Positions 33,954 to 44,502 of a stretch of DNA of 64,000 nt are shown here, piece by piece. Below the pieces are notes generated by a model. It saw only the letters and a program-made list of their open reading frames with translations, searched no databases and was not told the origin of the DNA. Origin of the DNA: Xenopus tropicalis (lineage: Eukaryota > Chordata > Amphibia > Anura > Pipidae); the NCBI RefSeq assembly GCF_000004195.4, contig NC_030679.2, positions 21,109,212-21,173,211 of the forward strand, given 5' to 3'. Both the position numbers and the translations under genes were made by a program. Each line of letters begins with the position of its first letter. Positions within the stretch are counted from its first letter, which is position 1.

Positions 33954-36114
33954 AATACGGTTTTGATTTTTATGGTATAGTTATTATTCCAAGCCGGACT
34001 TGGATTTCTTACTATTGAGTGCTATTCTGATATCTACTGGGAGCTGCTTTCTTGCTCCCTTCCCATTGTTCTGCTGATCGGCTGCTGGGAGGGGGGTGAT
34101 ATCACTCCAGTTTGCAGCTCAGCAGTAAAGTGTGACTGAAGTTTATCAGAGCACAGGTCACATGGCTGGGGCACCCTGGGAAATGAAGAATATGGCTAGC
34201 CCCATGTGAAATTTCAAAATTAATCATTAAAAAATCTGTTTGTGTTTATGAAAACAGATTTCAATGCAGGATTCTGCAAGAGAAGCTCCATTAACTGATG
34301 AGTTAAAAAAAAAAACATGTTTTCCCATGACAGTATTTCTTTTAAGTGGGCATATCAGGAAAGATTCACTCATTTATCAAACTCACCAAATGAGCAGATA
34401 TTATATTGTATGGCCACCATAAGCCCCCTAGACACTGCTTCAAGTGCTCCTAGCAGAATGGCCAGCCCTACAATTTGGAAACCACTGGTTTAGATCAAAG
34501 GTTTCAACACACTTACTTATAGAAGGGCCAAAATCAGTGGAAAGGAGGACCACCTGATGGCCATCATGGGTCAGGTCAATGGCCTTGTCAGTTACCTTGT
34601 TTCTAAGCAAGGGCCAAACCAGCCTGCTGTGTCCATCTGAATGGTGTGCAAGTTAGGGAATATAAGTCTGTGTATCTGACTCTTAGAGCAGTGTAATTAT
34701 CAGGGAAGTGCAGGTGCTATAAAAGAAAAACATTTCAAATGAATGTATGCTGCCATGATATGATATTTGTGAAGTTATGGTTTTGTCTTCCTCTCCCCCC
34801 GAGCCACAGGAGAAGTGCACTGAATGTGCCCTGCTGTTTGGGGTATGTGCAAAACACATATGGTGGGTGCCAGACCATATGGATGGGAAGGAAAGCATGT
34901 CCCTCAATAGAACAGTATCTAATGTACATGGAAAGCACTCACATACATATTTATCAAAAAGTAAAAATAGCACTTGCCACATTTCACCAGAAGAGGACTC
35001 TTGAGCTCTCACTTTATATATATACTGCCAATAGCTACTATAAGAAAATGTCACAGATCTCCATTGCTTTATATGGGATTTTTAAGGTTGTAAAAAAGGG
35101 TAAACTCTCACCTCCTCCAGCTGATAAATATGCTATTAAAATGGTGGTGGTGGTGGGGGCTGTAATTCCCTTTAATAAATGTATTATGGCCATGCTCTGG
35201 AGGGATAAAAGCACCCATGTACCATAAGCAACACAGCATTCATTATAATAGGAAGCGGTAGTTATAGCCACTCCATTGGCCAATTGTTTTACAACATATT
35301 GTAGCCTGCCTTTTGGAGTAGTCAATGCACTGCTGCCCTACAACAGTTTACAGCTGTGTAGGGAGTTGTAGTGTCAGTTGAAGAGACCTCTATTAGGCAG
35401 AAAACACAACATTCTGATTCTGATTCTAAAACAGATTTCGGAAAGGTGTGACTATTCCTAAGCGCTCATCCTTTCTATAACAAGCGTAGCTCCTCGCAGG
35501 CAAACCCCATCATTCCCAGCCAGCTACTTGCCAGGGTGGACGGGAGTTGTAAATTAATGACAGCTGCCTAGTCGCAAGTTATTGACTCCTTGTTATAAAC
35601 ATATTACTTATACAGCAACACACCCTTTTACTGTCACTATTGTACTTCTTTTAAACAGATCTATTGTGTTAGTGTGGCTATCATTCTATTGTGATGAGGA
35701 GGACTTTGTCTAGTGAAAGAAATAGCACATTATAGCGACTATTAGCTGTGCACTTCTTAATTGTACCCCAACACTTCATACAATTCCTAAGGTATTCTCT
35801 GCCCCTTTCTTATACATATTATTACAGCATTGCCTTTGTTTCCAAATCCATTGTTCCGCCTCTAAGTGCCAGGTTCACGTTCCAATTAAGACCTGCTTGT
35901 ATGAAGCCACGCTAGGCTTTCTCAGCCATGTGTTGTTCCATCAATGGACCTTAGATTTCTCTGATAAAAGAAATTCAGAGAATAAAGAAGTAATTACCAA
36001 TAGATACAATAGAAATGTAAGTAAAGGTAAAGCTAAAAGAACCAACTTGGAGTCTACCTATTAGAGATATGTCCCATTGGTAAGTAAAGGGAAGATTTGC
36101 TCGTTTGGCGAGAG

Positions 36115-36327
36115 CACAAAAATGAGCAAATCTTTCCCAGTATGCCAACCTAAGGTGGGTGATATTGCATCAATAAGCCAGTGTGGTCCTTGAAAAATCA
36201 AGCCTGACCAATCAACGTCTGGATGATTTTTGAATAGATATCAGTTACATGGGCAGAGTAGCTACCGAATCGGTCAGAAGGACCTGTATCAGCAGCTTAA
36301 ATCTGCCCGTGTATGGCCACCTTAACC
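36115..36327. mobile_element. Fragment of a Harbinger-like MITE
   Basis: The right end GCCCGTGTATGGCCACCTTAA and the phrases TAGCTACCGAATCGGTC and CAATAAGCCAGTGTGGTCC belong to the GGCCATACAC group. The left half is decayed. Edges are approximate. Confidence 0.5.
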
Positions 36328-36555
36328 TTTGAACTTGGTGCCCAAATGTTACCCTGGAAATGCTCTTATCTCCAGAGAAGCAGGATTTCACACCTATAGA
36401 TTCCAAGGCCGCAAAAACACAAGCGGGTGAATTAGAGAGTAGATTGAAACTAAGAACTGACCCGGCAGTAAGCAAATGTTCTGCTATAAGATGAATACAC
36501 TATATATAACTATATATACCACCATTTACTTTATTCAGTTTAGGTAGGATCAGGC

Positions 36556-36785
36556 ACAGGTATCGGCCTTGTTATCCAGAATGCTCAGGACCTGGGGTTT
36601 TACAAATAAGGGGTCTTTCGGTAATTTGGATCTCCATACTTTAAGTCTACTAATAAAATTATTACAGAGAAAAAGGAAATTATTATTAAAATGTTTAATT
36701 ATTTGAGTCTGTGGAAGATGGCCTTCTCATAATTTGGAGCTTTCTGGACAATGGGTGCCTGGATACCATATCCTATACCTGTACA
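36556..36785. mobile_element. ACAGGTATGG-family TIR element
   Basis: It runs from CACAGGTATCGGCCTTGTTATCC to CCATATCCTATACCTGTAC. Interior phrases (CTTTAAGTCTACTAATAAAA, TCTTTCGGTAATTTGG) match 7057-7393. A further partial copy follows at 36790-36910 (AATTCTGAGATTCCTGGATATTA). Confidence 0.65.
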
Positions 36786-36989
36786 AATTACTTTTTTTAT
36801 TATTCCAGAGAAAAAGAGAATATTTTTTTTAAAAAAAACTTTTGCTTACATTGGACTGTATGGGAGAAGGACTTCCTGTAATTCTGAGATTCCTGGATAT
36901 TATTAGATGTATACAGTATATATTCTGTCATGAATGGTGTCTACATTATAAACTATATCTATCTATCTACATGTATATTATATATATAT

Positions 36990-37128
36990 ATACCGAATCA
37001 AATACAACCAGCACCAAGGGTCTTGTGGTTCAAATAAATATTAGTGTATTATAATTGCATGTACAGCCGACGTTTTGGTCCCTTTCGGGACCTTTTTCAA
37101 GGTGCTGGTTGTGTTTGATTCAGTATCT
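36990..37128. mobile_element. TIR element (ATACCGAATCAAATACAACC ends)
   Basis: The left end ATACCGAATCAAATACAACCAGCACC is mirrored by GGTGCTGGTTGTGTTTGATTCAGTAT. The centre carries the palindrome GGTCCCTTTCGGGACC. It is preceded by a TA microsatellite. The superfamily is not recognised. Confidence 0.65.
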
Positions 37129-37823
37129 ATATGGTATTCCGCGCACAGGGGCAGCTACAAGTAAACCTGTTAATCAGAAAGCTCCAAATTATGGAAAAGC
37201 TCTCTCTCCCATAGAGTCTATCATAAGCAAATAATTTATAAATGGTTTCCTTTTTCTCTGTAAAAATTAAACAGTACCTTGTACTTTAATGGTAACTAGG
37301 CTGCATAAATCCATATTAGTGGCAAACAATCCTATCGGGTTATTTAGTGTTGTAACAGCCCAAATTAATTATGGATGAAACCAGCACCAGTACATGGCAG
37401 AGTATGTATAGAATGGCCCATGGTATAAACACCCACAGACAAACAAAAGGCAGAGAGGCTCCGGCCTGTAAGCTCATAGTAGCCCTGGGCTAAATTCTGT
37501 GTGCATTACACACCACATTAACACCTCTCTGTAATGTGACAAAATGCCTGCTGGGGGACACAGTATGGCTGGGGACAAACGTCTGGTGTCAGTGTCACGC
37601 TTACATGACATTTCTCACCTGTTTAACAATACTGACTGTCGCTTGTCTATTTGAGAAGATTAAAATGACAAAATTCTGAAATGAAAAATGCAGCAACAGA
37701 AAAAGGTTGAAAGTGCAGCCGGAATATATTTTTAACTATACTATTTTATCATATTTATTAATTTGTATCAATAAAATGACAAACATTCTACTGCAATGCG
37801 CCATCTGATGCATCCACTTGTAC

Positions 37824-38100
37824 AGATATGGGACCTGTTATCCAAGATGCTCGAGGGGTCTTTCTGTTATATGGACCTCTATGCCTTAAGCCTACTTAAA
37901 ATATCATTTAAACATTAATTAAGCTAAGTAGGATTGTTTTGCCTAAAATAAGGATGAATTATATCTTAATTAGGATCAAGTACAAGGTACTGTTTTATTA
38001 TTACAGAGAAAAAGGAAAAAATGAGAGTTATTTCCTTATAAAGGAGTCTATGGGAGATGGCATTCCCGTAAATTGGAACTTTCTGGATAACGGGTTTTCA
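37824..38100. mobile_element. ACAGGTATGG-family TIR element, right end lost
   Basis: It starts TACAGATATGGGACCTGTTATCC and continues through GGATTGTTTTGCC, AATTATATCTTAATTAGGATC and GGTACTGTTTTATTATTACAG to TTTCTGGATAACGGGTTTTC, after which the expected CATACCTGTA terminus is absent. It is a truncated copy. Confidence 0.65.
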
Positions 38101-38435
38101 GAAGAATGTGTTGGCCTCATTAATGCTCTACCATTTTGAGACACAGTCAGTTAATTCCTCACATAGACTAAGCCCAACCTGGGAAGTTTCATTTTGTAGT
38201 ATATGCCTGTTTTCCATCAAGTAAATGAATAAAACAAAACAATTTGAAACTCCCAGACAGGCAATTGCATACAGGGCATTTCAACTGGGTTCACTTTTGC
38301 CGTAGCACTGGGTTACACCATGAGTAGCTTTCTGTCCATAATTGTTCATTTATAGCCCCCATGTCCATTTATTGCACCCATGTTCCTAACTGTGAGTACT
38401 GCAAGTGAGCAAGATCTTATTCAACCGCAAGATCT

Positions 38436-38748
38436 CCTGCACCTGAAGGGTTAGAACCAACAGAGCGAGTTACTCCCCCGTGATAGATCTCTGCTATCGA
38501 GGGCAACAAACCACTCCGAAAAGGCTTTCCACTGGCAACAACAGGAGTCGCTAATGGAAAGCCCTTCGCATTGCTTCGGTAATCCGCCGTTGCCTACGGA
38601 AGGACGCTTCGCCCGACTTCAGATAACTGAAGCAATGCAAAGGGCTTTCTATTGTTGCCGATGGAAAGCTTTTTTGGAGCGGTTTATTGCCCTCGATAGC
38701 AGAGCTCTATCACAGGCCGCTCATAGGTTTTAACCCAAAAGGTGTAGG
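38436..38748. mobile_element. Large palindromic MITE (CCTGCACCTGAAGGGTTAGAACC ends)
   Basis: A fold-back element of about 310 bp. The outer ends CACCTGAAGGGTTAGAACC and GGTTTTAACCCAAAAGGTG pair. Inner arms pair as well: ATCGAGGGCAACAAACC with GGTTTATTGCCCTCGAT, and AAAGGCTTTCCACTGGCAAC with GTTGCCGATGGAAAGCTTTT. The centre is near 38598. A second, interrupted copy is at 46167-46997. There is no coding capacity. The superfamily is probably PIF/Harbinger, since TTA follows the right end of the second copy. Confidence 0.7.
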
Positions 38749-38952
38749 TTGAGTGTGCCGCGGTTGAGTGTACAGTTTAGTAATGGGGACTCCAAAACAT
38801 TTTTTGTGGGGATTCTGTCATGTTATGCCACTAAAGCAAACATGGCCTAGCATGTGTCCTGCAGCCATATTTAGTTAGATTGCGAGCTGGCAGGCAAGAC
38901 ATTATTTCCCCAGATTGTATAGCGGTAACCCATTTGTCATGGTGATAGCAAC

Positions 38953-39071
38953 CAACCACCACGTACAACCAGCACGTACAAACATCACGAACAACCACCA
39001 TGTACAAACACCACGTACAAACACCATGTACAACCACCACGTACAAACACCACGTACAAACACCACGTACA
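38953..39071. repeat. Minisatellite, about 12-bp unit (ACAAACACCACGT)
   Basis: About nine to ten imperfect units of CACGTACAAACAC/CACGTACAACCAC type lie head to tail. The array forms open frames on the minus strand with repeated YMVVVR/GVCTW words, a result of the repeat and not a gene. Confidence 0.85.
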
Positions 39072-39416
39072 ACTCAGTTAAAAGCAACTGATGATGATTT
39101 AATCACTTATATTTGATATCACCTAAATAAATTAAATTTCACGTATAACACAGTATTAAAGCGCATGTTCTTATTTTAGTTATTTTTACATGCAACTGGG
39201 ATATATTGTTAGTGCTCCTCTTTCTCTCTATATATACAGATTTATGCATTTGTTATTCAAAGAAATGTAAATACATGTAATTTTTGCAAAGAAAACTGGT
39301 GTCATTTAAATATGACATACTAGCTAGCTTTACCAACACCCAGAATTTGACTGTAAGCAGTATGCCATCAAATCATATATATATAGTCAATTGTAAGATA
39401 ATTAAAAAGAATATAT

Positions 39417-39489
39417 TGGCCCGTCAAGGATCGAACCCGCGACCTTGGCATTATTAGCACCATGCTCTAACCAACTGAGCTAACCGGCC
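39417..39489 (-). tRNA. tRNA-Ile (anticodon AAT)
   Basis: On the minus strand a 73-nt cloverleaf can be drawn. The acceptor 5' strand GGCCGGT faces 3' strand ACGGGCC with discriminator A. The D stem is GCTC/GAGC, and the anticodon arm TGGTG CTAATAA TGCCA gives AAT at the wobble-to-third positions. The T arm is GCGGG TTCGATC C. The internal A box (TAGCTCAGTTGG) and B box (GGTTCGATCC) are intact, and a T5 pol III terminator follows within about 10 nt. The 3' side of the T stem is one base short and carries two G-T pairs compared with the canonical gene, so it may be a weakened or recently decaying copy. It lies 0.7 kb inside cdx1 intron 1 on the same strand. Confidence 0.9.
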
Positions 39490-40184
39490 ACGTGAGCCTT
39501 TACACAGCCACTGCCCCTTACTCTGGTATTTAGTTGCACTGTAACCCTGCTTATCCCCACAGCCGGCACTGAGCTCTGACTGACTGGGAACACACACACA
39601 TGGTACTTATTAAATAGTCTCACATTTGAGACAGTTTATTGCAGTCTGTATTATATTACACCTTGTATATTCTTCTATGTATTCCATATTGACATTTTGT
39701 ATTGATTTTTACATTGTAATTTATATATAAATCAAAATCCCTTCTCTGTATCACATTTTTTCATGGCTAGAATATAAATATTTGCCACAGTATAGCTCCC
39801 ATGTTATAATTTTTCCTACAGTACAATACAAATAGCTCCTGCATAGGACCTGCCTCTTATATCTATTTGCCGCCATATATACAGGTATATGTGTATTTAT
39901 ATTTATATATATGCACATATATACACACAATTGTATTTAAATAACAAATTCCAGGTATACTATGTATTACATAGTTATATATCCTGCACAGAGCATATAC
40001 AATATAACACAAGATAGCCTCTGGTGCCCTCTGCACTAAATAGCATTTTATGGAGAAGCTAGCAGTGCAGCCCTTATTGCGTGGTGTTCTGTTACAGGCA
40101 GGCTGTATGGTGCACATAAGAAATGACAGATAAAGTAGTTCCTTGCAGTTGGCACAAGTCTGAGGGAAATTTCCCAGTACTCAC

Positions 40185-40614
40185 CATTGCTGTTGGTGCT
40201 GGTGGGGACCCCTGTGCGCCTCATCCATTCATAGGGATTGCGCCTTTGTGCGCTGGGGGACAGAGGGGGAACAGAGGAATTTAAAGAAGGAGACAGAAGT
40301 CCAGGTCCTGGGGGCTGAACAGGGTTATAATCAGAGGGACTGAAAGAGATCTGTGCTGGGTTAGCGGATGAAGCTCCAGGTCCCGGTCCATAGGGGTGCC
40401 AATCTTCTCTGCTGGGGGTATAAGAGCTCCAGGTGCCACCAGGCTGGCCATGGTGTGGATCACTGTTAATCCCAGGGACATGATGATAGCTGGGGAAATC
40501 AGAATACTGAGGGGGCGCCGGTACATAGTTCTGAGGATTCAAATTAAGGCCAGGGTGCCTGACAGGATTGGGGTACATGTTGTTGTCCTTATCCAAAAGA
40601 TAACCCACGTACAT
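40185..40614 (-). CDS. cdx1: cdx1 coding exon 1: transactivation domain and hexapeptide
   Basis: This exon encodes residues 1-143 and the first base of Gly144. It begins [20 protein letters not shown], the conserved Cdx N-terminus, and is rich in proline, serine, tyrosine and asparagine, as in other Cdx activation domains (SPREDW-like [15 protein letters not shown] at about 66-80). The hexapeptide-like motif PYEWM at 127-131 is where Cdx proteins may contact PBX-type partners. The donor is GTGAG (40180-40184). The in-frame TTG three codons upstream is not needed; the ATG at 40614 has A at -3 and matches family starts. The whole protein is 262 residues, against 265 for human CDX1. PYEWMRR and the MYVGY start favour cdx1 over cdx2 and cdx4. 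It acts in the nucleus in posterior Hox control and gut epithelium. Confidence 0.97.
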
Positions 40615-40755
40615 CTTTGCCAAGAAGTCCTATGCACATAATGTGCCCGGGTAACAATCTCCTGAGTCTGTGGAGTTTCCTTCAGCACTGAGCCACTTCT
40701 TCCTGGTTGTCTGATTCCCTTCACCTTCCTTGGCAGCTCTCTAGCAATCACTTTG
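40615..40755 (-). other. cdx1: cdx1 5' UTR (inferred)
   Basis: The leader lies between the ATG and a start site inferred about 25-30 bp downstream of the TATA-like element at 40779-40787. It would be about 140 nt long. I see no intron signal needed to explain it. The start site is an inference from spacing only. Confidence 0.4.
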
Positions 40756-40870
40756 GGAGGCACCTCCCTGTCCTGAGCCTTTTTATTGGCCCACCGGGGC
40801 CATGATTTGCATTGAAAGACAGCTTTGCATTTCAAAGGTACACTCAAGTGCAAGAATCAAAGTGGAAGCC
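40756..40870 (-). promoter_or_regulatory. cdx1: cdx1 proximal promoter with TATA/CCAAT-like element and two TCF/LEF sites
   Basis: On the minus strand 40779-40791 reads GGCCAATAAAAAG, in which a CCAAT core overlaps an atypical TATA (AATAAAAA) that is also an A/T-rich Cdx-type site. Further upstream are CTTTGAA (40831-40837) and CTTTGAT (40856-40862), both fitting the TCF/LEF core CTTTGWW. Mouse Cdx1 is known as a direct Wnt target through TCF/LEF sites close to its start, and Cdx/LEF cooperation in autoregulation has been described there, so the arrangement is plausible. An octamer-like ATGCAAAG lies at about 40822-40829. Confidence 0.6.
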
Positions 40871-41475
40871 ACTAGGTGAATTCAAATGGTACAAATTGCT
40901 TAAGAGATAACCCTGGTGTTAGTGAGTGTGTCTCCAGGAGGGAAAAAAAAGCTGCTGGACAATGCCATAAAGTCAATTAACAAACCAAAGCTACAGGACA
41001 TTCAGGAGAGAGACTGGAGTTTTTTTTTTAGTATGCTAAAGTTACAAACCCTACATAGCAGGCTCTTTCTAAAGACAGGAACAGGTGTATATTGCCCCGA
41101 AAAAAGCCAGAGAATAATTAAAAGTGTCAAGGAAGTTGCTAATTATTCCAAGCTGCATCTGAAAAGAAAAATGATATTAAGACCGTTTGCTGAATCCCTC
41201 CACTATCATTAAGTTTGTTTATCCGAGTTATTTATTTGTTTATCTTATCCTGGTTACGTTACCTTTGGACACTTTATCTTGCCATGGTAAGCGCTTGCAG
41301 TGTGCTGCCATTTATTTACAATAAGGCTCTCTGCCGATTTGCAGCACATTAGCAGTTTGCCTTTCATCTTATGTCACTTCTGGTTCTGAATCAGAGAAAG
41401 GGGGATTCGAATGAGGGCAATAAATATTCACTAGTGTGTGTTGAGGCAGCTCATCAGGCTAAACAAACTGCAAAA
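40871..41475. other. Upstream flank of cdx1, no repeat recognised
   Basis: About 600 bp without a recognisable transposon lie directly behind the promoter. The 98-residue open frame at 40916-41212 has no recognisable features and the composition looks random. This part may hold more cdx1 control elements; CTTTGG at about 41262 is a weak TCF-like word. Confidence 0.4.
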
Positions 41476-42068
41476 GTGGCCATACACTTGTGGATGCGTT
41501 CTAAAGCAGGCCATACACGGGCCAATTTTAACTGCCGATAATGGTCCTTTAGACCTATTTGCCAGCTTATCTGCCCGTGTATGGGCATGAATCACAGGCC
41601 TCCCCAAGCGACATCTAGCCTGAAATTGGGCAGATCTCGATCAGGCAGGTTGATGCGGTCCCAGAACCGACTGCGCCTATATATGAGATTTTAGTTCAAT
41701 CGTTTGGCCCTAGGGCAAGCCAAGCGAGCGGATCTTACTGTGTATGGCCAGCTTAAGATCTGCTCACTTCGCGAGGTCACCAAGCAAGCAGATCTTCCTA
41801 TATGCCCACCTATGGGTGGGCGATATCGGGCTAATTCAGTCATTTGGCCCTTGAGTATAGGCGGTGTCGGTTCGGGACCACATCAACAAGCTAATGCGGT
41901 CCCTGATCTGACAGAAAAATTCAACCTGCCCTAACAAGATCTGGCCGATGTGTTTCCCTAGGGTCAGTCACATTAGCATGCTATTGCCCAACTTGGGTGG
42001 GCATATTGGGGAAAAGAGCCACTTGTTTAGTGACCTTGCCAAACAAGCAGGTCTTAAAGTATGGCCAC
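41476..42068. mobile_element. Cluster of overlapping Harbinger-like MITE copies
   Basis: Repeated GGCCATACAC, GTGTATGGCCA(G/C)CTT, GGTCC, GGCCAGATC/GATCTGGCC and TTGATGCGGTCC motifs in both orientations show at least two adjoining copies of the GGCCATACAC group (about 41509-41755 and about 41755-42070). The ends AAAGTGGCCATACAC and GTATGGCCACCTTTA mark the outer edges. The internal order is disturbed, so individual boundaries are approximate. The 76-residue frame at 41704 is repeat read-through. Confidence 0.6.
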
Positions 42069-42073
42069 CTTTA

Positions 42074-42336
42074 GGGCTCTGGCACACTGGGTGATTAGTC
42101 GCCCGCGACAAAACTCCCTGTTCGCGGGCGAATAATCTCCACGGATTGCCATCCCACCGGCAAAAATGTAAATCGCCGGTGGGATGGCATACGCAGCGGC
42201 ACGATTTCAGTGAAATCGCGCAAGTTGCTTCGAGAGGAAATGTAAATCGCCGGTGGGATGGCATTTCGGGGAGATTAGTCACCCGAGACACAGGAGATTT
42301 ATCGCAGGCAACTAATCTCCCTGTGTGCCAGAGCCC
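42074..42336. mobile_element. Harbinger-like palindromic MITE (GGGCTCTGGCACAC ends)
   Basis: A 263-bp element is flanked by TTA (42071-42073 and 42337-42339). The outer ends GGGCTCTGGCACAC and GTGTGCCAGAGCCC are perfect inverted repeats. Each half also folds on itself: ATTAGTCGCCCGCGA with TCGCGGGCGAATAAT-type arms, and GCCATCCCACCGGC with GCCGGTGGGATGGC. It is an older relative of 45729-46068 (several CpG changes). Confidence 0.85.
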
Positions 42337-43790
42337 TTAAACTGGTGATACATGCCCAGATCTGGGTCAGCAGTTTGGTCCATTTCACTGACGATCTGGG
42401 CATATAGTGCCAGTCAAGGTGCCGTTCAGACTGATGATCACACAGTACTGGTGGATCAAGGATTATTGAATCCTGAATTGAACCTTTCAGAACTCAGCCG
42501 ACAAATGTAAATTTAAAATAAATTAAAAAATAAATGTATTAGCAGAGACAGAATTTTAGTTTAAATCTAAACCTAATCTAAGTTGTATGAAGGACACAAT
42601 GGCAACTCTCTGTTTATCAATAACTGTATCTGTGCAAACAATGGACGTCATGTCTCTAGTCTGCTCTGGGTAAAATGCTTTATTGTGTTACACCAATGCG
42701 CTCACTTGATTAACCATGAAGATATCAAAAAACAAAAGCATCTCGTAGAGTTATCTAAATGAATGGTTCTGAACCTTTTCTCCTTCAAAGTACCACACCA
42801 TTAGCCCATTAGGCCCATTAGGCTTTTTCCTTTCATGAACCCCACCCACACCTACTGATTAAGAAAGTTGTGTCCATACACTACACCCCCCACCCCCCCA
42901 ATGAGCAATGGAATATCCGGCAAATACCCTACTGGTGGCACTTAATCATCACCTTTAGCAGACATTCCTCATCTTGAGGGACCTCATAAAAGAATAAATA
43001 ATGGATCTAAATAGGTTGCATAGTATATGCTTAGCTGCACCCATATTATACATTTTGTAAGATTATAATGAATTTGTACATTGGTTTATTTTATGGCAGT
43101 TCCCCAAGGCATAGACAGCAGCCTAATGGTATAAAGTTGACCATACACAGGTAGATTTAAACTGCCATTTTGGGTCCTTCAGACTGATTTGGCAGTGTAT
43201 CTGCCTGTGTATGGGGCTCTCTGACAGATATCTATTGGGCAGGTATGATTTTTCTGTCAGGTCGAGGACTGTATTGGCTCATTTATGTGGTCCTAACTAC
43301 GACTCTTCGTACCAACTTCATTGTAATGGGATTGTTTGGCATTGAGCATGCTTGGCACGGAGCTGGTTTATTAGCTGTAAGTGCATATATGTCTAAAGAG
43401 GAACTTTGCAAATGGCTTGCTATAGTCTATCCATGAAGTCTTGTCTAGTGGAAGCTAGAAGGAAGCTTTGGTTCCTTGACTGGCGTACCATCATCTTATA
43501 ATAATTTACCATAGGGCAACTATTCCTCTAGATGCTGCAACAAGACACAAATGACACCTCTAAGCACAACTTACAGATACAGGTTTTTCATACTCTTGTG
43601 TATAGTATAGGAAATAATGGACTCCCCTGTTTTCGAACATATGAATAGTAGGATTCATTGATGTGATTCATGATGTCATCAATGAGTCACGTGACCAGAG
43701 AAATCACTTCATGCAGCATGCAGCTTCAGCAAAACAAAGTGGCGCGTATGCCTTTCCACCAGCGATTCCCTCTCCGTAGGGGATTAGCCC

Positions 43791-44195
43791 AAAACTGGCC
43801 ATACGCGCATCTATATAATCGTACGAAACTAAGTTTTGTACAATTTTCGGACCATGTGTGGGCTTAGAATTATCTTCCCAATAATTTTCTCACCATATCA
43901 ATTAGTCATTTAGTCAATTGGACAGGTTAGAAAACTTTGGTCAGATAACAATAAAATCTGTGCATGTATTGTGTATCTGATGATATCCTTGGGGGACCTA
44001 CAATGGAAGTCACTTTGGTACGATTGGTGTCTGCCAACTATTTCATATTCAGAACATCCTCAAATTTGTTATTTTTAGGGCTTTATCCAACAGTTTCAGT
44101 CTGAATGTTAATCTCAGACAGTTGCATTTAAATGTACGAGCAAAATTCAAACATTCATTGGAAGAAGACTAAAATCTGAACGTGTATGGCTAGCT
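43791..44195. mobile_element. Diverged Harbinger-like MITE (AACTGGCCATACGCGC…)
   Basis: The left part AACTGGCCATACGCGCATC, the phrase ATCGTACGAAACTAAGTTTTGTAC and the right end ACGTGTATGGCTAGCTTAA match the ends of 44503-44827 and 59964-60283. The middle is not obviously related. Edges are approximate. Confidence 0.55.
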
Positions 44196-44399
44196 TAATG
44201 GTCTGTTCAGGTCTAGGACTGCTGCTTGTTATCATTTTGCACCCATCTCTTGCTATCCATCACTTTAGTAGATAAAATGAAAGCAGAACAAACTTTATAG
44301 AGTAAACTTACTTCCCCAATGTCTCTGTTCCTATATTTATGGACCTATCTGGTATAAACAGCCAGAAAGTAAATCTTGGCACACACTGTAATATATTAA

Positions 44400-44482
44400 G
44401 GGCTCTGGTACACGGGGAGATTAGTCGCCCGCGGCAAAACTCCCTGCTCGCGGGCGACTTATCTCCCCGTGTACCAGAGCCC
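44400..44482. mobile_element. 83-bp minimal hairpin MITE (GGGCTCTGGTACACGGGG)
   Basis: A nearly perfect stem with arms of about 33 bp and a short loop (about GGCAAAACTCCCTGCTC) is flanked by TAA/TTA. Its left arm and loop match the first about 57 bp of the 340-bp element at 45729-46068, and its right arm matches the last about 25 bp of that element. It looks like an internal-deletion derivative that still retained mobility, or the ancestral unit of the longer one. Confidence 0.85.
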
Positions 44483-44502
44483 TTAATTGTTGTCCTAACT
44501 AA

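Larger units (their letters stand above)
26204..40184 (-). other. cdx1: cdx1 intron 1 (14 kb)
   Basis: The intron between the hexapeptide exon and the homeodomain exon contains the mobile elements listed separately and the tRNA gene at 39417-39489. Blocks 26690-29420 and 34350-36050 have few recognisable repeats. The part at 35450-35960 (several CTTTGT and TTATAAAC words) is a candidate for conserved control DNA, but only by appearance. Open frames in 34683-35325 lie on both strands and resemble no protein. Confidence 0.8.

Noticed and set aside
34739..35227. 162-residue open frame on the plus strand with overlapping minus frames up to 123 residues
   Set aside because: No recognisable domain, no consistent composition, lies in cdx1 intron 1 and both strands are open. 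Chance is the simpler explanation.
38831..39087. Minus-strand frames with repeated VCTWW-like words
   Set aside because: They translate the 12-bp minisatellite at 38953-39071.
40615..40623. TTG three codons upstream as the cdx1 start
   Set aside because: The ATG at 40614 gives the conserved MYVGY N-terminus and has a good context; non-ATG initiation is not needed.
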